A stretch of DNA of 64,000 bases from contig NZ_QKNY01000013.1 of assembly GCF_003605575.1 (NCBI RefSeq), positions 62,001 to 126,000 on the forward strand. Direction: 5' to 3'. The notes beneath the pieces are model-generated. The model ran no database searches. It was not told the DNA's origin and was given only the letters and a program-made list of their open reading frames with translations. The DNA is from Halonotius aquaticus. GTDB taxonomy: Archaea > Halobacteriota > Halobacteria > Halobacteriales > Haloferacaceae. Both the position numbers and the translations under genes were made by a program. Numbering within the stretch: position 1 is the first letter of the stretch; each line of letters starts with the position of its first letter. Shown one piece after another: positions 1 to 13,780 of this stretch.

Positions 1-284
1 CGCAGTGTGGAGGAACGACCCTGATCGAGTTGGTCGGCGAGGAATTCGATGGTGTACACAGCTTTCAGCAGCTTGCGAGCCCCACGGACGGAGTTCGCGC
101 TGCGGGTCGACGTGCGATCGCCGTAGACCCAGACCCCCGAATCGGGATCGTACTCGATGTTGCTCTTCGTTCGGGTTGGCAGCGTCATGTGCGGGATTTC
201 ACCGCCGGCAAACTGGTCGTAAAACTCCGCGGCGAGGTCGATAAGCTGTTCGCGGGCGCGTTCTTCGTTGAGTTTCGTGCTCAT
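1..284 (-). CDS. top6A: DNA topoisomerase VI subunit A, N-terminal part (cut by window edge)
   Basis: The minus strand reads MSTKLNEERAREQLIDLAAE onward for 94 residues and runs off the left edge with the frame open. Top6A is the Spo11-like DNA-cleaving subunit of the archaeal A2B2 type IIB topoisomerase. The visible part includes the conserved stretch around TRSANSVRGARKLLKA and stops at GRSSTL, just before the family's catalytic tyrosine region, so the active site cannot be inspected. The ATG at 284 lies 15 nt after the top6B stop, so the two subunits form a B-then-A operon, as is usual in haloarchaea. The only uncertainty is the missing remainder. Confidence 0.9.
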   Translation of the reverse strand, partial: MSTKLNEERAREQLIDLAAEFYDQFAGGEIPHMTLPTRTKSNIEYDPDSGVWVYGDRTSTRSANSVRGARKLLKAVYTIEFLADQLDQGRSSTL

Positions 285-299
285 GGTTTTGATCTTAGC

Positions 300-4798
<4,499 letters not shown>

Positions 4799-4799
<1 letters not shown>

Positions 4800-7324
4800 T
4801 GAGCACCGATCTGCCTGACGATCCTGATGTCGACGCCGCCAGAATCGAGACCGCCCGGATCGAAGATGAGATGGAGCAATCCTACATCGATTATGCGATG
4901 TCGGTCATCGCCGGGCGTGCACTGCCGGACGTTCGTGACGGTCTCAAACCCGTCCACCGCCGCATCCTGTATGCGATGCACGAAGCCGGTGTCTCTGCGG
5001 GCTCGGCCCACCGCAAGAGCTCCTCCATCGTCGGTGAGACGATGGGTGATTTCCATCCCCACGGCGACAGTGCGATCTACGACACCCTCGCCCGGATGGC
5101 CCAAGATTTCTCGATGCGGTACCCACTTGTCGACGGGCAAGGCAACTTCGGCTCTGTCGACGGCGACCCGCCAGCGGCGATGCGCTATACGGAGGCCCGC
5201 ATGGCCCCCATCGCCGAGGAGTTGCTGGCCGACATCGACAAGGACACCGTCGATTTCAGCGCAAACTACGATGACCGCCTGCAGGAACCTGATGTGTTGC
5301 CGTCAGCGTTCCCGAACCTCCTCGTCAACGGCTCCTCTGGGATCGCCGTCGGGATGTCGACGAACATCCCGCCGCACAACCTCGGCGAGGTCATCGATGC
5401 GACCGTCCATCTGATTAACAACCCTGAGGCGACCGTTGAGGATCTGATGGATCACGTCAAGGGGCCGGATTTCCCAACTGGTGCCAACATCGTCGGCCGG
5501 GGTGGCGTCCACTCGGCGTACAAGACCGGCCGCGGTCGCGTCCGCGTTCGCGCTGAGTTCGAGGTCGACGAGGAGGAAGGCCGGATTGTCATCACTGAAC
5601 TGCCCTTCCAAGAGAACAAAGCCCGCCTCGTCGAGCGCATTGCAGACGACGTGAACGAGGGCAAACTGGAGGGGATCCGTGATCTCCGCGATGAGTCCGA
5701 TCGCGACGGGATTCGCGTCGTCATCGATCTCAAACGCGACGCGATGGTCGATGTGGTCAAGAATCAACTGCTCGAAAGCCATCTCGAATCAACCTTCGGC
5801 GTCATCAACCTCGCCTTGGTCGATGGTGCGCCGCAGGTACTCGATCTGCGGGAGACGATTCAGCACTACCTTGATCACCGCCGTGAGGTCGTCCGTCGGC
5901 GCTCCCAGTACGAACTCGACGAGGCCGAGGATCGCGCCCACATTCTTGAGGGCCGGCTGACCGCCCTCAACAACGTCGATGACGTCGTCGAGACGATCCA
6001 AGATGCGGCTGACCGCGACGCCGCGAAGGCCGCCCTACGGGAGCAGTTCGACTTCTCGGAGGATCAGGTCGCCCACATCGTTTCGATGCAGCTCGGGTCG
6101 CTGACATCGATGGAGGCCCAAGCGATCAAAGACGAGTACGAAGAGGTGCAGGCCCGCATCGAGCGGCTCGAAGAGATCCTCACCAACGAGAGCGAACTGC
6201 TCGGTGTCATCGAGGAGGAACTGCTCGAAATCAAGGACGAATACGACGACGAGCGACGCACCTCGTTCATCGAAGATACCGACACCGTCGCCCACGAGGA
6301 TCTCATCCCCGAGGAGGACATCGTCGTCGCCATGTCCGAAGACGACTACATCAAGCGGATGCCGCTGTCGACGTTCTCCGCACAGAACCGCGGCGGCAAG
6401 GGGATCATCGGCACCGATCTCAAGGAGGACGATGCGGTCTCATCGGTGTTTGTCGCCAACACCCACGACTATCTGCTCTGTTTCACCAACTATGGGCAGA
6501 TCTACAAGCTCCGTGGGTTCCAGATCCCCGAGATGAGCCGTACCGCCCGCGGGAAATCTGCGGTCAACATCCTCGATCTCGACGACGGCGAGGAGCTTAC
6601 GGCGGTCGTCAACACCGACGACATCGCCGACGAGTCCTTCGATGGCCAGCGGTATCTGACGATGGTGACCCGCGACGGCTACATCAAACGCACCGGCGTC
6701 GATGACTTCCAGAACATCCACACCTCGGGGATCCGCGCGATCCGCCTAGAGGACGGCGACGAACTCGTCGATGTCGAGGTTACCGACGGCGACCGGACGC
6801 TTGTGGTGACGACGACCGGCGGGATGTCGATCCGCTTCGATGAAGACGATGTCCGCGCGATGGGCCGGAGTGCCCGCGGTGTCCGTGGGATCGACCTCCA
6901 GGACGACGATACGGTCGCTGGTGTCGCCGCCGTCGACGTCGATCGTCACAGCTGGGTACTAACGGTCACCGAAAACGGCTACGGCAAGCGATCCGATATC
7001 GACGAGTACCGCGTCCAATCCCGCAACGGGAAGGGTCTAATCGACATCAAAACTGCGGGTCGCAACGGCCCGGTCTGTGCGATGGAGACTGTCGGCCCCG
7101 GCGACCACCTGGTCGTGATGAGCAAGTCGGGCCAGATCATGCGCACGCCTGTCGAGGACATCTCAACGGTCGGCCGCAACACGATGGGCGTGATCGTGAT
7201 GGATCTCGTCGAGGCCGACCGCGTCGCCTGTCTCGATGTGATCCCCCGTGAGATGGTTACCGACGAATCGGAGGCCGACGTTGATCTCGCGACCGATCCC
7301 GAAGCCGCCCCGAGCGACGACTGA
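4799..7324 (+). CDS. gyrA: DNA gyrase subunit A
   Basis: 841-residue DNA-cleaving and rejoining subunit of gyrase. The winged-helix/tower core carries the catalytic tyrosine in [11 protein letters not shown] (about residue 131). The C-terminal six-bladed DNA-wrapping domain begins with a GyrA-box-like QNRGGKGI at about residue 529, followed by repeated blades such as [18 protein letters not shown] and GRNTMGVIV. The N-terminal [20 protein letters not shown] is canonical. The ATG at 4799 overlaps the gyrB stop by one base. The C-terminal tail is acidic, as expected for a haloarchaeon. The next gene starts 17 nt downstream on the same strand, so it may be co-transcribed. Confidence 0.97.
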
Positions 7325-7341
7325 CGAGTAATGGGCCACCA

Positions 7342-8187
7342 GTGAAATCGTTTCCACCGACGCCACCGGTTGCAGACGCCCCGGACGGGTTGCTGTCGGG
7401 ACATCTCTGGCTGCTGGAGTTGATCGACGGCCGACCGCTGCGGTTTCAACTCCAGGACTCAGGGCTGCTCCGTGTTGGCGATGGAGAGGCGGTCTATGAC
7501 GACCCAGAGACGATTCCGCTGCCGTTCCGTCAGGCGGTTGCCCACATTCGTGACTCCCTCGACCGCGACGCACTCAGAGCCGCCGTTGATAACGTCGAAG
7601 CGGTCACTTTCTTCGGTGTAGCAACTACCCACGAGTCGGTACCATACGATTTCGAGTCGATGCCGCCGTTTCTCAGCACCGACGTGTGGGCGGCCGACCG
7701 CGAGACGTTTCGCCCGCCGGACGCTGCCGATGGCATCTTCCGACGACTCGGGCTTGTACCCGTCAACACCTTCGAACGAGAAGTCAACACACGGGATTTC
7801 TCCCCCGATACATACGAGCTGCCGACATCGGCGTGGTATGACGGCCCGGCCGCGGGTGTTGTGATCCGGAACAAACAGGGCCAGCGCGGCCAACTATCAA
7901 ACCCAGCCGTGGCTGCCTCGACACCGGCAGGAGACTCGACACAATCGAAGCCAGCCCAATCGATCGATGAGCTGGTCGATACGTACGCAACACCGGCGTC
8001 TATCGAGTCCATCGCTACGTCGATGCGGTCGGATGAGCGATCAGTTGCCGTCGACACCGTTACCGATCGGCTGTGTGGGGTTGTCGGCCGACGGCATCCT
8101 GACGCGTTTTTGGGTGCCGACGGCCTCGATCAGCCCGCGTTCCGCTCGGCGATCGCCGAACAGGTGCAACGACACCTCCATCGGTGA
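7342..8187 (+). CDS. RNA-ligase-like protein, apparently catalytically degenerate
   Basis: 281 residues from a GTG start, 17 nt after gyrA. The layout resembles haloarchaeal proteins annotated as RNA ligase (Rnl2/nucleotidyltransferase-like), in which an N-terminal KxDG holds the adenylated lysine, FFGE is motif III and EGVVxR is motif IV. At the matching places this protein has LELIDG (residues 25-30, Leu for Lys), FFGVAT (Val for Glu) and AAGVVIRN (Ala for Glu), and the motif V region reads RGQLSNP without the expected Lys. The fold is therefore inferred and the catalytic residues look lost. It may be a pseudoenzyme with a binding role. The family link is from recall and needs a profile search. 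Confidence 0.6.
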   Translation: MKSFPPTPPVADAPDGLLSGHLWLLELIDGRPLRFQLQDSGLLRVGDGEAVYDDPETIPLPFRQAVAHIRDSLDRDALRAAVDNVEAVTFFGVATTHESVPYDFESMPPFLSTDVWAADRETFRPPDAADGIFRRLGLVPVNTFEREVNTRDFSPDTYELPTSAWYDGPAAGVVIRNKQGQRGQLSNPAVAASTPAGDSTQSKPAQSIDELVDTYATPASIESIATSMRSDERSVAVDTVTDRLCGVVGRRHPDAFLGADGLDQPAFRSAIAEQVQRHLHR

Positions 8188-8336
8188 GTCGCTGTGGCTG
8201 TGGGCGCACACGGCTGCCGACAGGATTTGTTTGTCACGCCGAAAGAATTTTCCGCCGACGCCGAACTGAAATTTATCACCTGAATTGTAATTATTCTTCC
8301 ATCGGATTTATGAGTAGTCCCATCGAACGAAAACGC

Positions 8337-8861
8337 ATGTCATCAATCGAACTTACGCCAAGTCAGAAAACCATTCTGACCGCGCTGACCAACCTCCACC
8401 GCGAAGCCGAAGATGCGATCAAAGGCGAGGCCATCGCCGACGAAGTCGACCGCAATCCCGGGACGATCCGCAACCAAATGCAGAGCCTCAAGGCCCTCCA
8501 ACTTGTCGAGGGGGTTCCCGGCCCGAAGGGCGGTTATAAGCCGACTGCCGACGCCTACGAGGCTCTCGACGTTGACCAAATGGACGAGCCAGCCTCGGTA
8601 CCCCTCCAACACAACAGCGAGGTCGTCGAGAATGCCACCGTCGAAAGTATCGACCTCTCCAGCGTTCATCATCCGGAACTCTGCCGAGCGGAGATCCACC
8701 TCCAAGGCTCGATCCGTGACTTCCATGAGGGCGACTCGGTGACCGTCGGTCCCACCCCGCTGTCGAAGCTCAAAATCACGGGCACGCTTGATGCCAAAGA
8801 CGACACTGACAGTATTCTGATCCTCGAAATCGACGAGATGGTCGCCCCGGTCGACAACTAA
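8337..8861 (+). CDS. Winged-helix transcriptional regulator with C-terminal sensor-like domain
   Basis: 174 residues from the ATG at 8337. The N-terminal about 75 residues form a helix-turn-helix resembling Rrf2/TrmB-type DNA-binding domains, including GEAIADEVDRNPGTIRNQM and a glycine-rich wing (GVPGPKGGYKPT). The C-terminal half (about residues 85-174, with VHHPELCRAEIHLQG and VTVGPTPLSKL) looks like a separate effector or oligomerisation domain. An in-frame ATG at 8310 would add nine residues. A TATA-like AAATTTATC near 8270 could serve either start. I chose 8337 because MSSIELTPSQK matches my recollection of haloarchaeal homologues. The regulated genes are unknown. Confidence 0.7.
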   Translation: MSSIELTPSQKTILTALTNLHREAEDAIKGEAIADEVDRNPGTIRNQMQSLKALQLVEGVPGPKGGYKPTADAYEALDVDQMDEPASVPLQHNSEVVENATVESIDLSSVHHPELCRAEIHLQGSIRDFHEGDSVTVGPTPLSKLKITGTLDAKDDTDSILILEIDEMVAPVDN

Positions 8862-9005
8862 CACGCGTCTGCGACTGTCGTATGAGACGACACCGACCGG
8901 TCGTCACATCCACAATAGCTCGGTTGCTGCCGTGACACTACGCGTGACGCTCTCAGGGTTACCGCGGCACAACGCCTAAGCAATAGCCTACACCATCTCC
9001 GCTGC

Positions 9006-10157
9006 ATGCCAGGTGAATTTGAGGAGTACGGTGGTCGACACGTCCCTGAGGCACTCGAAGAACCACTTGCACAGTTGGCTGACGCCTTCGATGAGATTGT
9101 TCCGACCGACGAGTTCCAAACTGAGTTTCAATACTATCTCAAACACTTCGGTGGCCGACCAACACCGGTGTTTTACGCCGAGACGCTGTCAGAGATCTAC
9201 GGTGCAGACATCTATTTCAAACACGAAGATCTGCTGCACGGCGGTGCGCACAAACTCAACAATACCCTTGGACAGGCTCTCCTTGCCAAACGGGCTGGGA
9301 AAGACCGACTGATCGCTGAGACCGGCGCGGGCCAACACGGCACGGCGACAGCCATGGTTGGTGCGTTGCTCGACCTCCCGGTGAAAGTGTACATGGGCGA
9401 GGAAGATATCAAACGCCAGGAGATGAACGTCTTCCGGATGCGGCTGATGGGCGCGGAGGTCGAACCCGTCACCCGTGGGAATGCAAAACTCGCAGAAGCC
9501 GTCGATGCCGCCCTTGAGGATTTTGCGCAGAACATGGAGGATACCCACTACCTCGTCGGGAGTGCTGTCGGGCCGGATCCCTTCCCGCGGATGGTACGGG
9601 AGTTCCAGTCGGTTATCGGTCGGGAGGCCCGCGAGCAGATTCAAGAACTCCACGGCGAGTTGCCTGATGCTTGTGTTGCCTGTGTAGGCGGTGGCTCGAA
9701 TGCGATCGGGCTCTTCCATGCGTTCAAAGACGATGACGTCATGCTCTATGGTGCTGAGCCTGGTGGCACGGGTGACAGCCACTCTGCTCCGCTATCGAAA
9801 TCAAAACAGGAGGAACCAGAGGTCTTCCAAGGAATGTTGACGAAGGTGATTGACGAAGACACAGAGAACCACTCAGTGTCGGCTGGGCTTGATTATCCGG
9901 CTGTGGGGCCGGAACACGCCGCCTTACAGTCGCTCGGTCGTGCAGAATACCACGCAATCAGTGATGAGGAAGCCCTCGCGGCGTTCAAGGAGTTGAGCCA
10001 GGCCGAAGGCATCATCCCAGCCCTGGAGCCGAGCCACGCCATCGCACTGGCGAAAAAATTGGCTCAAGAAGACAAACACGACACGCTGCTTGTGAATCTC
10101 TGTGGGCGCGGGGACAAGGACATGCAGACAGCCGCCGAGCACTTCGATCTGTCCTGA
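9006..10157 (+). CDS. trpB: Tryptophan synthase beta-chain-like protein (PLP-dependent), orphan copy
   Basis: 383-residue TrpB-type enzyme, which condenses indole with serine to tryptophan using PLP. Visible hallmarks are the PLP-lysine motif [10 protein letters not shown], the catalytic-glutamate segment [13 protein letters not shown], the phosphate-binding [20 protein letters not shown], and the C-terminal GRGDKD with the serine that contacts the pyridine nitrogen. Length matches TrpB1-type enzymes. No trpA or trpC lies beside it, so it may work with a TrpA encoded elsewhere, salvage free indole, or be a second copy. The 144-bp upstream gap contains a GACGAC...GTCGTC inverted repeat at about 8886-8905. 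Function is confident at family level, physiological role less so. Confidence 0.85.
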   Translation: MPGEFEEYGGRHVPEALEEPLAQLADAFDEIVPTDEFQTEFQYYLKHFGGRPTPVFYAETLSEIYGADIYFKHEDLLHGGAHKLNNTLGQALLAKRAGKDRLIAETGAGQHGTATAMVGALLDLPVKVYMGEEDIKRQEMNVFRMRLMGAEVEPVTRGNAKLAEAVDAALEDFAQNMEDTHYLVGSAVGPDPFPRMVREFQSVIGREAREQIQELHGELPDACVACVGGGSNAIGLFHAFKDDDVMLYGAEPGGTGDSHSAPLSKSKQEEPEVFQGMLTKVIDEDTENHSVSAGLDYPAVGPEHAALQSLGRAEYHAISDEEALAAFKELSQAEGIIPALEPSHAIALAKKLAQEDKHDTLLVNLCGRGDKDMQTAAEHFDLS

Positions 10158-10158
10158 G

Positions 10159-10202
10159 AGCGCGTGCCTTCTGGGCAGAAGTAGTATTCTTCTTTGCGCG
10201 CT
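10159..10202 (+). terminator. Possible stem-loop terminator after trpB
   Basis: Two bases after the trpB stop, AGCGCG (10159-10164) pairs with CGCGCT (10197-10202), and an inner AGAAG/CTTCT pair (10177-10181 with 10189-10193) could extend the stem. A short T-rich stretch follows. The middle is imperfectly paired, and archaeal terminators often need only T-runs, so this is tentative. Confidence 0.3.
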
Positions 10203-10319
10203 GTTTCAATCAGGCAGTCGCTCGTACCCAACTCAGCAACGTCTACTTTAGTCGCTATCTTCACGCAACGGGTGACACGCTTGCGTCGGGTGGGATGACA
10301 ATGTATCTGTACACCAGCG

Positions 10320-11486
10320 TTACATGTCGCTCCAGGCACTGATCGCTCGCTTCGTCGAGCTTACCTCAGCGATCCAGCGGGCGGCGATCGCCTTTTTGAG
10401 TGTCCGGGCCGCGACCCCACCGAAGGTGTTGATCGGAATCCCCATGACGTCGTGGGCGACGGCATCCTCGCCGACCGAGATGGCTGTCCCCTTATCCTTG
10501 TGTTGCCACGATTTCAGCGGTGCGCCACGCAGAGCGCGAACCAGGTTCTCGCCGGCAACCTCCGCCGCCGTCCATGCGGCCTCCGCGGTCGGCGGGGCCT
10601 GCTCGTCGTTGCCCTGGTCGATCAGTGCGGTGTCGCCGATCGCAAAGACGCGGTCGTCGCTGGTCTGGAAGTTGGATTCGGCGTGGACGCGCTTCGACCG
10701 CTCATCCTTGTCAAGGTCGCTGTTGGCAACCGTCTCTCGGCCGGTGATGCCACCGGCCCACACAAGTACGTCGTAGGGCATCGACTCGTCGTCGCCGAGG
10801 TGAACTAACTCATCATCGACCTCGGAGATGAAATCGCCGGTGAGGATCTCGATATCGCGGTTGAGCAGGCGTTTTCGGAGCGCGCCCTGTACCTCGGGAT
10901 CGTTGCCCGGGAAGATCTCATCGAGTCCTTCGATCAGTTTGATGTCGATCGGGGCGTGGGTATCGTCCCGGTAGCCGGCGATCTCGCCGGCGATCTGGAT
11001 GCCCGACAGCCCCGCACCGCCGACCAACACCTGTGCTGGCTCGGATTGGGTTGCGTCCTCGCCGGCCGTTCGTACCGCCTCATGAATCTCGCGGGCGTCA
11101 TCGAGGCTTTTCAGCGTGAGAGCGTGTTCTTCGAGGCCATCGATGCCGAAGAATGCGGTTGAGCTTCCAACTGCGAGGAGGAGATAATCGTAGTCGACAG
11201 GGTCGCCGTCCTGCAGTTCGAGCGTCTGCTCACCGGTGTCGATATCGGTGACGCGGTCGCGGATGAAGTTCGTCGACGGCGATTTGATCTCATCGACCGG
11301 GATCGCAACTTTTGATTCGACCTCGGGATTCCGGATCACGCGATGGGTCTCGTGGAGGACAAGATGGTAGTCGTGTTCGGAGATCCAGGTCAGTTCGGCT
11401 TCCCCTTCATCGATCTCGTCTTCAAACGATTTGACGGTGCCAGCACCGGCATAGCCGGCACCGACAACGACGACGTTGGCTGACAT
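10320..11486 (-). CDS. NAD(P)/FAD-dependent oxidoreductase, type II NADH dehydrogenase-like
   Basis: 388-residue two-dinucleotide-binding flavoprotein. The FAD site GAGYAG is at residues 9-14, a second Rossmann motif (VGGAGLSGIQIAGEI) lies near residue 165, and the flavin-contacting FAIGDTA occurs late in the protein. The arrangement matches NDH-2-type enzymes, which oxidise NADH at the membrane and reduce quinone without pumping protons. No membrane segment is evident, so attachment would be peripheral. No SoxE/SQR-type redox cysteine pair is seen, which argues against sulfide:quinone reductase. It is convergent with trpB and lies upstream of no obvious partner on its strand. The exact substrate is inferred. 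Confidence 0.75.
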   Translation of the reverse strand: MSANVVVVGAGYAGAGTVKSFEDEIDEGEAELTWISEHDYHLVLHETHRVIRNPEVESKVAIPVDEIKSPSTNFIRDRVTDIDTGEQTLELQDGDPVDYDYLLLAVGSSTAFFGIDGLEEHALTLKSLDDAREIHEAVRTAGEDATQSEPAQVLVGGAGLSGIQIAGEIAGYRDDTHAPIDIKLIEGLDEIFPGNDPEVQGALRKRLLNRDIEILTGDFISEVDDELVHLGDDESMPYDVLVWAGGITGRETVANSDLDKDERSKRVHAESNFQTSDDRVFAIGDTALIDQGNDEQAPPTAEAAWTAAEVAGENLVRALRGAPLKSWQHKDKGTAISVGEDAVAHDVMGIPINTFGGVAARTLKKAIAARWIAEVSSTKRAISAWSDM

Positions 11487-11552
11487 ACCCCTGCTTCTGG
11501 GGCCCTCGGATAAAGCGGCTTTGGAACGTTGCCGCGCTGTGTTTCGGTCGAG

Positions 11553-12398
11553 TTACTCGATTGAGAGCCCTGGGTGCCACCGGTCGACACCGGCGGCCGT
11601 CTTTGCGGCATCCATCTCTGCCAACAGCGCGACCGCAAGGCTTGCCGTTTCGGCGGCCTTTCGTTCGCCGACTGTGGCGAATTCCCCGGTTTCGCGGTTG
11701 GCGTAGACGGCACACACCGCCCCCGCTCGCAGGTCATAGAGATTCGATAGCGTCAGCAGCGTTGCAGCCTCCATCTCGATGTTGGCAACGTTGGCATTTT
11801 TCAGCGTCTCTATGAGATCGTCGCTGCCGGGGGCCTCATAGCCCTCGAATCCGGGCCGGGCTTGCCCAGCGTAGAAGCTGTCGGTGCTAAGCGTGACACC
11901 GACATGGTAGTCGTGACCCAATCGCTCGGCGGCGGCAACGAGTGCGCTAACGACCTCGTAGTCGGCACTCGCCGGATACGTTTCGTCGATATACTCGCTG
12001 CTGGTGCCCTCGCCTCGCATCGCCCCCGAGGTAATGACGAGGTCGCCGATGGCGATATCCGAGCGGACGGTGCCACAGGAGCCGACGCGGATGAGCGTCT
12101 CCGCGCCGACACGGGCGAGTTCTTCGACAGCGATGCCTGTCGAGGGGCCACCGATCCCCGTCGACGTGACCGAGATCGGCGTCTCCCGATACTGGCCGGT
12201 CGCGGTGCGGTACTCCCGGTGGCTGGCGACCTCTGTTGCTGACTCCCAGACGTCAGTGATCTTCGCCAGTCGATCAGGGTTTCCCGGCAGCAGGACGCTG
12301 TCGGCAACGTCGTCGGCGGTGACGTCGAGATGGTACTGGCGATCGGTGTTAGGGTTCTCGCTGTTTCTCGTGTCAAATGGGGCGTCGCTGTCAGTCAT
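11553..12398 (-). CDS. udp: Uridine phosphorylase / nucleoside phosphorylase family
   Basis: 281-residue PNP/UDP family-1 enzyme, which splits nucleosides with phosphate into ribose 1-phosphate and a base. Family motifs are LLPGNPDRLAKI, STGIGGPSTGIAVEEL, RVGSCGTVR and the late NIEMEAATLLTL segment that contacts ribose. Its ATG overlaps the cdd stop as ATGA (4 nt), so the two are co-transcribed. Cytidine would be deaminated by Cdd and the uridine then phosphorolysed here, feeding uracil and pentose phosphate salvage. Uridine specificity is inferred mainly from the cdd neighbour; a purine or mixed specificity is possible. Confidence 0.85.
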   Translation of the reverse strand: MTDSDAPFDTRNSENPNTDRQYHLDVTADDVADSVLLPGNPDRLAKITDVWESATEVASHREYRTATGQYRETPISVTSTGIGGPSTGIAVEELARVGAETLIRVGSCGTVRSDIAIGDLVITSGAMRGEGTSSEYIDETYPASADYEVVSALVAAAERLGHDYHVGVTLSTDSFYAGQARPGFEGYEAPGSDDLIETLKNANVANIEMEAATLLTLSNLYDLRAGAVCAVYANRETGEFATVGERKAAETASLAVALLAEMDAAKTAAGVDRWHPGLSIE

Positions 12399-12844
12399 GA
12401 TGACTCCCCACTATCTGAGTCACTCATATCGTGTGGCGAATCGTTGTCGGCGGCGTCGGTCAGCGTTGACGCTGAGATCGTTTCGGGGAGCAACTCTCCA
12501 AGCGTGTAGGTGGCGACTTCGCCGTCGCCGCAATCGCAGACGATCGTGAGGTCGTCTCCACAGAACTCCGCGAGTGTCTGCCGGCACATGCCGCAGGGTG
12601 TGACCCCATCTCGCACGCCAGAACTGACCGCCAGTCGATCGAACTCGTGGTGGCCTGCTGTGACCGCCGTTCCGATCGCTACCTCCTCGGCGTGGAGGCT
12701 ATTGGAGTAGTTGGCGTTTTCGACGTTGCAGCCGGTGAAAATCTCGCCATCGGCCGTCCGGAGTGCGGCCCCGACGCGGTACTCGGAGTAGGGGACGTGA
12801 GCCGCCGCGAGCGCCTCGCGGGCGCGTTCGATCAGTGTATCCAT
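12395..12844 (-). CDS. cdd: Cytidine deaminase
   Basis: 149-residue zinc-dependent cytidine deaminase, the first gene of a two-gene salvage operon with udp. The zinc site reads H51-A-E53 (in NSLHAEEVA) and PCGMC. In short tetrameric CDAs the first zinc ligand is usually Cys, whereas His is typical of the longer dimeric form, so this short enzyme combines a tetramer-like length with a His ligand. E53 is the expected proton shuttle. The substrate-binding FTGCNVENANY is present. It is transcribed divergently from the small membrane protein at 12930 across an AT-rich promoter stretch (12888-12906). Confidence 0.92.
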   Translation of the reverse strand: MDTLIERAREALAAAHVPYSEYRVGAALRTADGEIFTGCNVENANYSNSLHAEEVAIGTAVTAGHHEFDRLAVSSGVRDGVTPCGMCRQTLAEFCGDDLTIVCDCGDGEVATYTLGELLPETISASTLTDAADNDSPHDMSDSDSGESS

Positions 12845-12929
12845 ACTGTGGAGGGTCGGCCGACCGGCAAATAGCTTGGCGGTGTACTGAATAATAATAT
12901 TTAATTAGCAGGCGATGTGACGCAATGAT

Positions 12930-13163
12930 ATGCATCGACCGCCGTCGCTGACGCGCTACGACGGGCTGTTGGCCGCGATGCCTGTCTCGGTCGCCGGCGG
13001 CACGGCTGCAGGCTGGTGGCTGGCGATCCCGCTACTCGCGGGCGTTGGGATCGGCTCGGGGGTCGCTGTCGTGATGATCCTCATTTCGGTCGCCATGACA
13101 CCGACTGGCTCTCGACGGAAAGCTTCTATTCAGCGCGGCTCCTACCAACAGTGTGACGATTGA
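12930..13163 (+). CDS. Small haloarchaeal membrane protein (hypothetical)
   Basis: 77 residues with two predicted membrane segments (about residues 13-32 and 35-56) and a short basic tail. The N-terminal PPSLTRYDG resembles other small haloarchaeal membrane proteins that I recall beside cdd. A TATA-like AATATTTAA at about 12895-12903 sits 27 bp before the ATG, which fits a leaderless mRNA. The next gene starts inside it (GTG at 13153, 11-nt overlap), so the two probably form an operon and may act together. No function can be assigned. Confidence 0.6.
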   Translation: MHRPPSLTRYDGLLAAMPVSVAGGTAAGWWLAIPLLAGVGIGSGVAVVMILISVAMTPTGSRRKASIQRGSYQQCDD

Positions 13164-13410
13164 ATCAGACGACCGCGGTGCCGGCCGGCGCATCCTTTCG
13201 CTTTTGGGTCTCGGCATGATCGCGCTTGGCGGCGTTCTCGGCTTTGTTGTCGGTGCCAACGGCGGTGGCGGCATCGACGCTATCGAACCGTTTGGGCTGG
13301 TGACGGTGCCGATCTCGCCGGGCGCGATGACGCTCTACGGGATGGGTGTTATCGCCGTGGCGATCGGGACACTCTACGCCTTGGTATCGGTGGCCTCACG
13401 ATACGACTGA
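13153..13410 (+). CDS. Small haloarchaeal membrane protein (hypothetical, DUF7520-like?)
   Basis: 85 residues from a GTG that overlaps the end of the preceding gene. A short charged N-terminus is followed by two hydrophobic segments (about residues 14-35 and 58-80) joined by a glycine-rich loop and the segment FGLVTVPISPGAMTLYGMG. It may correspond to one of the small haloarchaeal two-helix DUF families; the DUF7520 suggestion is recall only. Overlap with the upstream membrane protein suggests translational coupling. Function unknown. Confidence 0.6.
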   Translation: MTIESDDRGAGRRILSLLGLGMIALGGVLGFVVGANGGGGIDAIEPFGLVTVPISPGAMTLYGMGVIAVAIGTLYALVSVASRYD

Positions 13411-13461
13411 CCTGCGCCGGGAAGCCGGCTGATTTTTACTCGTTGGGGCCGACGGTTAGGT

Positions 13462-13731
13462 ATGGCACAGCCGACCAGCGAGACTGAGGCCCCCGAGGAT
13501 CCGGTGGCGGGTTCGGAGTCACCGACGGAGTCGGTCAGCGATACCGATCGCAACCGGCGACGGGCAGCCCTCTATGCGCTGCCGTTTCTCGCACTTGGCG
13601 TCGGCAACGCAATCCTGATTCTCAACTTCGGTCTGGAGCCGCTGTGGGCGTTTGCCCAACTCCCGCCGATCCTGTTTACGACCGTGCTGACCTATCTCGT
13701 GTTCAGCACGGATTTCCTCGATGACCGGTAG
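13462..13731 (+). CDS. Small membrane protein with acidic N-terminus (hypothetical)
   Basis: 89 residues: an acidic, Ser/Thr-rich cytoplasmic-looking N-terminus of about 35 residues, then two membrane segments (about 36-55 and 60-80) ending in a short charged tail. A TATA-like TTTTTACT at about 13433-13440 precedes the ATG by about 25 bp. The layout resembles short subunits or tethering proteins, but no motif identifies a family. It is convergent with the acetyltransferase gene that follows. Confidence 0.6.
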   Translation: MAQPTSETEAPEDPVAGSESPTESVSDTDRNRRRAALYALPFLALGVGNAILILNFGLEPLWAFAQLPPILFTTVLTYLVFSTDFLDDR

Positions 13732-13780
13732 CCACGACGGTCAGTCGCTTCGACGACCAGCACGTGCGGCGACCGCTTGT

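Noticed and set aside
7342-7425. Possible frameshift joining the RNA-ligase-like frame to gyrA
   Set aside because: gyrA has a complete C-terminus and its own stop; the following frame starts independently with a GTG and has a separate fold.
8886-8905. GACGAC...GTCGTC inverted repeat before trpB as a tryptophan operator
   Set aside because: It is 100 bp from the gene in GC-rich DNA where such repeats are frequent, and no leader or Trp codons support attenuation.
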